From NCBI RefSeq assembly GCF_037138995.1, contig NZ_JBAXHI010000009.1, positions 1 to 64,000 on the forward strand: a stretch of 64,000 nt of DNA. The letters run 5' to 3'. The translations under genes were made by a program, and so were the position numbers. Of the stretch, positions 42,957-51,700 are shown in pieces; positions within the stretch are counted from its first letter, which is position 1, and every line of letters begins with the position of its first letter. The notes below the pieces were generated by a model. It saw only the letters and a program-made list of their open reading frames with translations, was not told the DNA's origin and ran no database searches. Source of the DNA: Chlorohelix sp037138995. GTDB taxonomy: Bacteria > Chloroflexota > Chloroflexia > Chloroheliales > Chloroheliaceae.

Positions 42957-44258
42957 ATGGAAGCTACTAATGTTTCAGTGCAGAAACCAAATGAATTGCT
43001 CGATGCGCTAAGCCGAGCAGTAGATGAAATATGGGATGTGCCACACCTGTGTATCGGTCCGATGGGACGACCCCGCCCTTATCCTCTTTTTGCCCTTATC
43101 GGGGCAACCGCTACCGAACCAGAAAAAGGGCATGCTTTTATCTCTAATACTTTTGACCGTATGCTAGAATTAGCCGCTTTTGACAAAGAGGCATTGACTC
43201 TGCAAACCGCTATCCTGTATTACCGCCCCGGTCTATGGGTTGAACAATATAGCTGGGATTTTAACCTGCAAGACCTTGAGCGATACATACGCCACGCTAA
43301 AGGGGAAATTATCCAAGCCGTGTTGGGGCTGTGGTTGCGCCATAACACTTCAAATGCCAGTTATGCGCTGATGAACGAGCGTATATCTCACCTCCTGCAT
43401 GACTCTGCAAACCACCTCAAACCAGACCTTTACAAACCCGCTTTGATTGACCTGATTTTGAGTTTGCTGGAAGATACATCGCTGGAAGCTTCGGAAATAA
43501 TCCAACAAATGATTGCCGGAGCGATGGGCATTGCAAAAGTGGGGTCGGTGGAAGAACCCGAATTGAGAAAATACTATCCTCAGATATTTTATCGGCTGTG
43601 GAAGGAAAAGCTTTTCGACTATCCCAAATACAAACAGGCTATTTATGCTCTTCCCGGCGTAATTGAAGACCTTAATCCCACTCCCTGCAATAACACATTA
43701 CCGGATGTCTATCGCGACCTACCCGCCGATTTCGTGGCACTTTTGAAAAGCTTCGGGCGTTCGCTGGCAGTAGAGTTGGTCGAAAAGATAACGCAGGGAG
43801 ATGAGCAAGCAGCAGCGTTACTCAAACTATACAATGACCTACACGGCAGCGAGTGGCTGTTGATGGCGTGCGCCTATATTGAGGAAAAGAAGTTGGCGCA
43901 TTTGCCCCCTTCCAATCGCTGGCGCACCAACAAAAGCCCTGCCAGCGCCATCGTTAAATTGTGCATGGCGCTGCACAACCCTGACGAGGATAAGGCGCAA
44001 GCAATCGAGTTTTTAAGCCAATATCAGGCAAAAACCCTGCTCGAAGCATTACCCTACGCCCATGATTTTCAAGGCTGGATTTGCGAAGCGTTGGGCTGGC
44101 AGGGCGCGGCGGAACTTGTGCGTCTTGTGGAACACAACATCACCGATGAAGATTTACCGCACATTTCCAAACAGCATTTCGAGGCAATTTACGATACTTT
44201 TTACTACCATTTCCCCACCCGGCGCAAATTATTGGATCAGTTCAAAGCCCAACTTTAA
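42957..44258 (+). CDS. Helical protein of unknown function, third gene of the translin operon
   Basis: Not recognised. A soluble 433-residue protein, mostly amphipathic helices, Leu/Ala/Glu-rich, with no membrane segment or signal peptide. Segments such as KPALIDLILSLLEDTSLEASEIIQQMIAGAMG and ALLKSFGRSLAVELVEKITQGDEQAAALLKLYNDLHGS suggest stacked helical (HEAT- or TPR-like) repeats. The N-terminus has an aromatic/Pro patch (DVPHLCIGPMGRPRPYPLF). AAAGG lies 14 bases upstream. It follows the translin gene by 36 nt and is its likely operon partner. Confidence 0.7.
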   Translation: MEATNVSVQKPNELLDALSRAVDEIWDVPHLCIGPMGRPRPYPLFALIGATATEPEKGHAFISNTFDRMLELAAFDKEALTLQTAILYYRPGLWVEQYSWDFNLQDLERYIRHAKGEIIQAVLGLWLRHNTSNASYALMNERISHLLHDSANHLKPDLYKPALIDLILSLLEDTSLEASEIIQQMIAGAMGIAKVGSVEEPELRKYYPQIFYRLWKEKLFDYPKYKQAIYALPGVIEDLNPTPCNNTLPDVYRDLPADFVALLKSFGRSLAVELVEKITQGDEQAAALLKLYNDLHGSEWLLMACAYIEEKKLAHLPPSNRWRTNKSPASAIVKLCMALHNPDEDKAQAIEFLSQYQAKTLLEALPYAHDFQGWICEALGWQGAAELVRLVEHNITDEDLPHISKQHFEAIYDTFYYHFPTRRKLLDQFKAQL

Positions 44259-44261
44259 GTA

Positions 44262-44909
44262 TCAGGCAAAACGCAGAAATTGCATTAGCTCCTGATAGTG
44301 GCTAAAAACGAAATCCGGTTCGGTGGCGCGTAAAGCCTCAAAATCATAGTAAGGAGCGTTTTGTTTTGGCAGGAACAGGGCAGTGGCGGTTCCTGCCGCC
44401 TTTCCCGCTTTTACATCCACTTCGTAGTCGCCCACAAAAATTGTATCTTCCGCTTTAACTTTCAGCTTGTCCAAAGCCAACCAAACCGGAGCAGGGCTAG
44501 GCTTGAATTCTGGGGTATCGCCCGCTGTTACCACCGCTCCAAAATACTCAGCGATACCTAGCTTTTTCAGCGAATGTTCTACCTGATTGCGGTAAGAAGA
44601 AGTGACCATCCCGATATTCATGCCCGCATTTCGGCAACTCTCCAACAAATCCAGCGCCAACGGGTAGAGTTCGGCATGAGTCCATGCTTGCGCCAGCCCT
44701 TCTTCCACCAATTTATCCACGATTTCAGGAGAAGGCAGCTTGTAATAATCGCAAAGCTCCGTATAGGAAGTATAAAACCAGCGTTCGATTAGCTCCGAAT
44801 CATCCAGATTCAGCCCACATACGTTGGTAGCGTAGCGGTAGGCTTCGAGCCATAAATCCAACGAAGGGGTGAGCGTACCGTCAAAGTCGAAAAGAATCGT
44901 TTTGTACAT
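44262..44909 (-). CDS. HAD-family phosphatase, paralogue of the 25791 gene
   Basis: Motif I DFDGTLTPS, motif II in MVTSSYRN, motif III Lys in FKPSPAP and motif IV FVGDYEVDVKAG. It shares cap length, the YDFEALRATEPDFVFSHYQEL ending and overall length with the HAD gene at 25791, so the two derive from a duplication. GAGG is five bases before the ATG. The substrate is unknown. Only three bases separate its stop from the converging helical-protein gene. Confidence 0.9.
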   Translation of the reverse strand: MYKTILFDFDGTLTPSLDLWLEAYRYATNVCGLNLDDSELIERWFYTSYTELCDYYKLPSPEIVDKLVEEGLAQAWTHAELYPLALDLLESCRNAGMNIGMVTSSYRNQVEHSLKKLGIAEYFGAVVTAGDTPEFKPSPAPVWLALDKLKVKAEDTIFVGDYEVDVKAGKAAGTATALFLPKQNAPYYDFEALRATEPDFVFSHYQELMQFLRFA

Positions 44910-44947
44910 TTATTCCTCAATCTCTAAATTTAGCTTAACCCTGAATT

Positions 44948-46516
44948 TCAACGTATTTCATAAACTTCAAAATCCCCTTTCGGGCTGCGATACAACAAGG
45001 GGAAAAGCTTGTTTTCCGGCGCTTGCAGCAGGTCTGGATACAAACCCATGCGCTCTGTCACTACTATATAACCTGCCTTATAGCGATGCGCTACTTCCAG
45101 TAACGTGGCTAAGTTTTCATTTGCGGGTAGGCGAATACCGGGCAACCCGCTAACATAATTCAAGGTGGAAGGCTGATTGGTGATTATCGGAGCAGGTGGA
45201 CGCACCGACAACCATGTATTTATCTCGTTAAACAGGGCAGTTTCGGCGCGATGGGTTTGCGCCACATTCACCGCGCTAGTTGCCAGCCATACTATGCTTG
45301 CCAGCAAAAAGAAGCCCAGCAAGAAGCCATAAATTGAGCGGGAAGCCACGTTGAGGCGCAACGATAGCCAACCTGCAAAGCGTTCAAGGGCATACACCTC
45401 TCCCACTGCCAAAAAAGGCGCACAACTTCCGACAGAGTGATAGTAACTGCCGTTAGCGCTGGCGACTCCAAAGATTAGCGGCAAGGTGAAGAAAAGTAAC
45501 ATCGTATAGAGCGCAGCAGGACGTGAACTTGTAAATTTTCTCGCCAACAACCATAAGCCGATTGCAGCAGGAATCACGCTAGGTATAAACATTATGTCAA
45601 GTGCGCCACGCCACGCCACCAGCAAGGCTTCCACCCGAACCGCTGCTATTTTTCCTATTCCTCCCTCCAACCACGTTTGAAAATTCAAGGGAGTGGAATA
45701 ATTAAAGAGGCTCTCGTAATCGAACAAGAAAATGGTCTGGGTTCCGGCTGGTGAGGAGATATAGCCAAATTCCAACATGTTACGCAACGACCAGATTCCA
45801 GCCGGAATAGCGATTCCTATCGCCCCAAAAATTGCTTCGAGCCAGCTTTCGCGGTTAGCGCATTTCCTAAATAGGCGCGGCAACAGAAGGATAAACCATA
45901 CCAGCCCCGCAAAAAGAGCGGGAGTACGCGCCAGATAAGCGATGCCCAGCAATAGCCCGGTTGCAAGGGCGGGGAGCGGTTTTAGCGGTTGGCGAGTGAG
46001 CAGCAGGAAAGCAAGCGCCACCGGAACAGCATAAAGCATTGAGCTATCCGGTAGAGTGGATTGGTAAGCCAGCAAAGGGCTGAAAACCAGCAAACTTCCC
46101 GCCAGCAAGCCAAGCCAAGCAGCATTTTGCAAAGGCAGACGACGCGCAAACAGGTAGGCAAGGGGCGGCAAAAGCGACCCGGCTAAAAGACTTGGCAATT
46201 GCGCCGCGAATAAATTATCGCCAAATAACATGAAGCTAAAAGCAAGGGCAAAGGATGAAAGCGGTTGCCAAAACTCCATGCCGGGGTGAGTGACGTTTTC
46301 AAAGCGAGGATTAAAGTTCCAAAGTATCGAAACATCCAGATTGCCGTTATGGTAAAGGCTGCGGGCTACCTGAATATAATAGGCTGGGTCGTCCAGACCG
46401 GGCGAAGGCAATTGCAAAGCATAGAGCAAACGCAGCAAGAAGGAAACTGCGAATAACCCAAATACCACCGCTCCGGCGCGTTCAACCAGCGGCAAAGCAG
46501 TTCCCCGCTTATTCAA
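44948..46516 (-). CDS. Polytopic glycosyltransferase (GT-C, dolichyl-phosphate-mannosyltransferase-like)
   Basis: About ten to twelve transmembrane helices. The first extracytoplasmic loop has GLDDPAYYIQVARSL, the acidic pair of GT-C enzymes such as ArnT/PMT_2, followed by HPGMEFWQPLSS. The C-terminal soluble part (about 425-522) is short. It probably transfers a sugar from a lipid-linked donor to an outer acceptor. The TTG start overlaps the end of the upstream Ham1-like gene by 8 nt, so the genes are co-expressed even though their activities are unrelated. Confidence 0.85.
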   Translation of the reverse strand: MNKRGTALPLVERAGAVVFGLFAVSFLLRLLYALQLPSPGLDDPAYYIQVARSLYHNGNLDVSILWNFNPRFENVTHPGMEFWQPLSSFALAFSFMLFGDNLFAAQLPSLLAGSLLPPLAYLFARRLPLQNAAWLGLLAGSLLVFSPLLAYQSTLPDSSMLYAVPVALAFLLLTRQPLKPLPALATGLLLGIAYLARTPALFAGLVWFILLLPRLFRKCANRESWLEAIFGAIGIAIPAGIWSLRNMLEFGYISSPAGTQTIFLFDYESLFNYSTPLNFQTWLEGGIGKIAAVRVEALLVAWRGALDIMFIPSVIPAAIGLWLLARKFTSSRPAALYTMLLFFTLPLIFGVASANGSYYHSVGSCAPFLAVGEVYALERFAGWLSLRLNVASRSIYGFLLGFFLLASIVWLATSAVNVAQTHRAETALFNEINTWLSVRPPAPIITNQPSTLNYVSGLPGIRLPANENLATLLEVAHRYKAGYIVVTERMGLYPDLLQAPENKLFPLLYRSPKGDFEVYEIR

Positions 46517-47108
46517 AACGTTTCACCAGTTCCGGCAATAACCCCCAGCGTTGCCATTCGGCGCGAATCTCGGCGCGTCTTTCTTCCAGCGTTTCAGCAT
46601 TGCCGATGCGAACAGCGGTGAGCGGTGAACCGGGCAAAATTGGGCGAAACGGTTCTTGGGCAATCGTAAAGGGGAAACGCACATCCCGCCAATATGCAAC
46701 GCCATCTGGAGCAAGCAACGCCCATGCTGCGAAAATACTAGCAGTACGGCGTTCGAGCGGTACACCCTGCATCCGCTGCATCAGATAGTCAAGCCACGTT
46801 TGGTCGTCCACATCTTCCGTGAATTGTCCGCCCCAACGCCGGGTTTCTACGCCCGGTTCGCCGTTTAACGCATCAATTTCCAGCCCAGCATCATCGCCAA
46901 ACACCCAAGGATACTCAGGCGAATGAAAATACCTCGCCTTTATCAGCGCATTTTCTAGCGGAGTAGCGCCCGTTTCCAGTCCGCTGACATGGTTCAACCC
47001 GGCAGCAGCCAAAGTAAGGATTTCAAACCCGGCTTCCTCAAATAAAGGCTGGAATAAAAGGTACTTCATCTGATTTCTGGTAGCCATCAACATTCGGGGC
47101 ATAAGCAA
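46509..47108 (-). CDS. Ham1/RdgB-like non-canonical purine NTP pyrophosphatase
   Basis: House-cleaning enzyme that removes dITP/XTP-like nucleotides. The N-terminal MLMATRNQMK is a variant of the family's T-x-x-x-K loop. VFGDDAGLEIDALNGEPGVETRRWGG matches the (A/G)DDSGLEVDAL..PGV..R segment holding the catalytic Asp. At 199 residues it is normal length, but the C-terminal half diverges, with no clear SHR motif. The start is uncertain: a TTG at 47108 has GAGG eight bases upstream, while ATGs at 47102 and 47093 have none. A TATAAT at 47186-47191 may be the -10. Confidence 0.82.
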   Translation of the reverse strand: MLMPRMLMATRNQMKYLLFQPLFEEAGFEILTLAAAGLNHVSGLETGATPLENALIKARYFHSPEYPWVFGDDAGLEIDALNGEPGVETRRWGGQFTEDVDDQTWLDYLMQRMQGVPLERRTASIFAAWALLAPDGVAYWRDVRFPFTIAQEPFRPILPGSPLTAVRIGNAETLEERRAEIRAEWQRWGLLPELVKRFE

Positions 47109-47315
47109 TTAATAATCCTCTATCTCAACAATTTTCTGAGTTTACATATTGCCAAAAGCCAGAATTGCAGTTTTAGGACATGCTAATTATAGCGCATCCA
47201 CCGCCGTAATTTTGGGGGAGTGAACCCCGCAAAACCAGAACACAAACTAACAAGTATGTGATAATGGGACATTAACGTCAAAAACTAGGGAGTTGAACTT
47301 GTACCAAGAAAAAGA

Positions 47316-47339
47316 CCCCCGACCAAATTAGGTCAGGGG
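47316..47339. terminator. Bidirectional terminator
   Basis: CCCC(C)GACC pairs with GGTC(A)GGGG around AAATTA. Minus strand: followed by TCTTTTTC; plus strand: followed by TTTTAATT. It most likely ends the PHP gene transcript, 148 bases beyond its stop. Confidence 0.85.
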
Positions 47340-47357
47340 TTTTAATTGCGGTCTCAA

Positions 47358-47387
47358 GGGGTGGGGGGAATTAGGGGGATATGTGGG
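47358..47387 (+). repeat. G-quadruplex-like motif
   Basis: Four G-tracts of 4, 6, 5 and 3 G separated by 1, 5 and 6 bases. It lies in the 3' untranslated part of the PHP transcript, on the opposite strand. The gap 47109-47486 otherwise holds a terminator and a -10-like TATAAT, and no gene. Confidence 0.55.
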
Positions 47388-47486
47388 AAAGCACTTTTCG
47401 GCGCAACCTCCTTTAATCTTGAGATTTATTTTGTGGTTTATGTTGAAAGATGTATAGAAATATGTAACACTTTCGGCGGACGGTTT

Positions 47487-48335
47487 TTAAGCAGCTAGGG
47501 CGCTGGATTCTATCCCTAGCCTTTCCAGCAGCCCTCGGCACAATTCAGCGTTCCATGCAATCGGCTTTTTATGCTCATCGTGGCTATCCGACCCGCAACT
47601 TACCAGCAAATTCCGCTTCCGCCCAAGCTGAAGTAATCGCGCTGTTTCTTCTTGGCTGTGTCCTGAATAAAACCCTTCTATCCCTTCCAATCCCATTCCA
47701 GCCATCTCCTTCAGTACCTCATCAGATGCAACAGCAGTTTCCGCGCCCCCTCTCCCCGGATGAGCCAGAATAGATACTGCGCCGGCACACCGACCGACTG
47801 CCAAAGCCTTCTCTAGCGGTTGTGCCACTTTCATCTCTGGCTCAACCGACCGGCAAATATCCCAAGCTTGTCTAAAGGTTAGCGCAGTATTCGCCTCTAC
47901 CAAAGCGCTTGCCAACTCATAAATTGGGGAAGTCGAATGAGCGACTGTTAATCCCTCCAAATCATACCCTTTTCTCAGCAGAGACAGTGCCATTGTTTGT
48001 CTCTTTTCTAGTAGCTTTTGCCTAGTTTCTTTCAGCAGCATCTGGAGCTTTATGCTCTCGGGATTAAATCCGTATAGTAGTAGATGATAATTCTTGTTTC
48101 TATGCTCCACTGCAATTTCCACTCCCGAAATGAACTGAATTCCATGCATCCGAGCTAACAATTGCAGGGTTTTCAGGTTAGCGGTAGTTTCGTGGTCGCA
48201 GACGCTAAGCGTCTGTATCTTTTGAGCAGCAGCCACGTTAATTAGGTCTTGCGGCGACCATTTCCCATCACTCGCGCTGGTATGGGTGTGTAAATCTATA
48301 CTGGGCTTTGCATTAAGTTTTTCTAAAGACTTCAT
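47487..48335 (-). CDS. PHP-domain phosphoesterase (TrpH/RNase AM-like)
   Basis: Polymerase-and-histidinol-phosphatase fold. The metal motifs are DLHTHTSASDG (14-24), CDHET, an SGVEI strand, ILAHPGR and a final SCGSDSHDEHKK. This layout fits TrpH-type enzymes, which act as 5'-3' exonucleases on short RNAs or on 3'-phospho nucleotides. AGGGG is nine bases before the ATG. The last 20 residues are not conserved. It stands alone on the minus strand, flanked by its own terminator. Confidence 0.9.
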   Translation of the reverse strand: MKSLEKLNAKPSIDLHTHTSASDGKWSPQDLINVAAAQKIQTLSVCDHETTANLKTLQLLARMHGIQFISGVEIAVEHRNKNYHLLLYGFNPESIKLQMLLKETRQKLLEKRQTMALSLLRKGYDLEGLTVAHSTSPIYELASALVEANTALTFRQAWDICRSVEPEMKVAQPLEKALAVGRCAGAVSILAHPGRGGAETAVASDEVLKEMAGMGLEGIEGFYSGHSQEETARLLQLGRKRNLLVSCGSDSHDEHKKPIAWNAELCRGLLERLGIESSALAA

Positions 48336-48744
48336 AAGAATTTCCCCTGTTCTTTAATAATTTTCAGTTTGACAACCGCTTCAGCAGATTAAGTTATACA
48401 GAAGCGAGCTACTAAAATTATTGTGCTGTTATTATTAAGAACGTGAAGAGAAACAAAAAATAGCGGTACGTCTCGATATATAGTACTTTTGTATTAGCTC
48501 GAAATAGGAAAAGGGCGCAACTTCTTCGTATAGAGGTGTTCCCTCCCCTCAACTCCCTCCATTTTTCCGCGAATCTTATTCCACAGCGAATTATGGTCAC
48601 GTTTGGGACGGTAAACATTCGGTATTTATACAATATTTAGATTACTATTAGATAATTATTAGATTGTTTTTTTCTTTTTAAGTGTATAATCATATTTAAT
48701 CGTTTCAGTTTTTCTTTATTCTTATATGTTTTATAATATTTACT
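48336..48744. other. AT-rich promoter region of the multi-PAS kinase, no gene seen
   Basis: Two minus-strand frames here are shadows without ribosome sites. TATAAT occurs at 48685-48690 and again at 48732-48737. The second ends seven bases before the kinase ATG at 48745, which has no Shine-Dalgarno sequence. Confidence 0.4.
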
Positions 48745-51700
48745 ATGACCCAAGCTTCTCACGTTATAGCACAGTGGTTGCATAAAAAAAACGCTAAAGC
48801 AAACGAAAAACCTTCTATGGACAATGATGTAAGTCCTCTGCAACTTACTGAAACAGGGCAACAATTTAACCCGACCAATCCCCAGCCACAGAGCTTTAAT
48901 AATGCTTTTTTTGCGCTGAACCCAGACTGGACTATTTCCTACATTGACCACCAAGCCACGCCCCTTTTTTCCAAAGAACGCGCTCAACTAGTAGGTAAGA
49001 ATATATGGGAAGAATGCCCAGACTTAGCAAAAACCGCTGCTTTCACGCTATTCCACAAAGCGGTAGAAACAGGAGAGCCGCTTAGCTTTGAGTTTCAGCA
49101 TCCGCACCTTGTCACATGGTTTCAATTTCACCTTTACCCCTCCCAAGAAGGGCTATCAATCTACATTCACAGTATTATTGAGCTTGCAAAACAGGCAGAG
49201 GAAATCCTGAGCCAATTTGGGCAACGCTTCGCCAAGATTTTTCAAACAAACCCAGTCGCGATGGCTATTTCTACCATATCAGATGGGCGTTATTGGGAAG
49301 TCAACGAAAGTGCTTTAAAATTAGTGGGCTATACCCGTGAGGAAATGATAGGGCGAACCTCAGTAGAATTAGGCATCTGGTTTGATAAGAACGAGCGGGA
49401 AGTAATGCTTCAGCTTATGCAGGCGCAAGGTTACGTTAGAGGGTTCGAGATAAAAGTCCAATCCTCCAAGGGCGAGATAATTCACTGCCTTGCCTACGCC
49501 GAAATAATAGAGCTTGATAGCGAAAAGTATTTGCTAACCATGATGAGTGACATCACCAAACGTAAGCAGGCAGAGGAAGCCCTCTATGCAAGCGAAGCGC
49601 GGTTCAAGGTAATCTTTGAACATGCGGCTGTCGGTATAGCAGTATTGAGACTCGCTGATTATTCCACTTATGCCAACCCGCATCTCTGCGAAATTCTAGG
49701 CTATAGCGCCGAAGAATTGAGCAAAATGCCCTACGCCTCCTACACCTACCCGAAAGATTTTCCCGCCGAGAGCAAGTTGGTATCGCGAATGTTAGCAGGT
49801 GAAATCCCTAACTTCACTTACCAAAAACGCTATGTTCGTAAAGACGGTTCGCTGATATGGGCAAATACTTCTTTCTCCATTACCCGAAACCCAGACGGCA
49901 GCCCAAACCTTATAATCGGAGTGATAGAAGATATAACTACTCATAAGGAAGCCGAAAAAGCCTTGCGCGAAAGCGAGGAGCGCTTCAAGATAATCTTTGA
50001 GCAGGCGGCTGTTGGTATTATATTAATACAGTTGGATAAGCATTTCGCCGCCGCTAACCCGCGCCTTTGCGAAATGCTTGGCTATACAGCCGAAGAATTA
50101 AGCAAAATGCGTACCATCGACTATACCTACCCGGAAGACCTACCCGTCGAGCGCCAGTTGGGAGAGCAAATGTTAGCAGGTGAAATCCCTCACTTTACTT
50201 ACCAAAAACGCTACGTTCGTAAAGACGGTTCGCTGCTGTGGGCAAATCTTTCCGTCTCCACTACCAGAAACCCAGACGGCAAACCAAAGCTTATAATCGG
50301 GATAGTAGAAGATATTACCGCGCTCAAGCAGGCGCAGGAGGAACTAAACAGGCAACAAGAGCGCCGTTATAATTTGCTGGCAGAAAATATCAGCGATATG
50401 GTACTCGTGATGAACATGATGGGGAAATATTCGTATATATCCCCCTCCTCTAAAGAAGTTGTCGGCTACGCTCCGGAAGAACTGATTGGGCAATACAGTT
50501 TAGATTTTACGCATCCCGATGACCTACACAAAGCATTTGACGCTCTCAAAGTGTCGCGGGAACAATTCAATAGATACGACAGCGTATTGACCCGCTTCAG
50601 GCATAAAGAGGGGCATTATATTTGGCTGGAAGGGACAGGGCAAACGCGCTTCTCCGAAGAAACTGGAGAACCCATTGATTTCGTTGGCAGCTTGCGCGAT
50701 GTAACCCAACGGATTGTGATGGAAACAGCCTTGCGCGAAAGCGAGCAGCGTTATCGCTTGCTGGCAGAAAACACCGTTGATGTGGTGATAGCCCTGTCGA
50801 AAAAGGGGAAATATTTATACGCCTCCCCCTCATGCGAAAGAGTAGTCGGTTATACCTCTGAGGAGTTGGGGAGAACGTGGGGTAAGGATTTAGTACACCC
50901 CCATGATATTCAACTAATCAATGTGAGTGTGCCAAGCAATCGGGCTTTAGAAAATCCTTATGAACCAATAGTAGTCAGGGTTCGACACAAGCAGGGACAT
51001 TATATCTGGGTTGAGATTGACAGAGTAACCGCCTATTCGGAGGAAACCGGAGAAGCGGATAGCCAAATTATTACTTGGCACGATATAACCGCTCGCAAAA
51101 AGGCAGAAAATGAGCTGTATTATCGGTATGAGTTTGAAAAGTTGGTTGCCAACATTTCTTCCAAATTACTGATGGTCAATTTTGAAAGCATTGATGCTGA
51201 GATAAACCAAGCGCTTGCCGTTATCGTTCAGTTTCTCTCCCTAGATCGCTGCCAGATTTATTATTACTCAGATGATTTAAATTACATAATCAGAGCATAT
51301 GAATGTTGTAAGGAAGGTGTTCCTTTACTCGGTAAAAATAATAATGTCCCCGTTGATTTGTGGGCAAAAGCGCTCCTCAAAAAAGGGGAAGCTATTCGGC
51401 TGAACTCGCTGGCAGACTTGCCCCCAGAAGCTAATTCGTTTCAGGCATTATTAGAAAAGGGGGCTATCCAATCAATGGTGCAACTTCCTTTGATAATAGA
51501 ACAGGAAGTTATCGGCTTCATCAGCTTTGAAACCGTAACCCAGCAAAATGCTTGGAGCGACAACGATATGGTGTTGCTCAAAATAGTGGCGGAGGTATTC
51601 ACCAGCGCATTTAAACACCAAAAGACAAAGCGCGACCTAATCGAACAACGCGATTTCGCCCAGTTGGTGATGGACAACCTAGGGCAAGGGTTATCGATTT

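Noticed and set aside
48418..48987. Two minus-strand frames ahead of and across the multi-PAS kinase start
   Set aside because: They overlap the promoter and kinase coding sequence, lack ribosome sites and look random.
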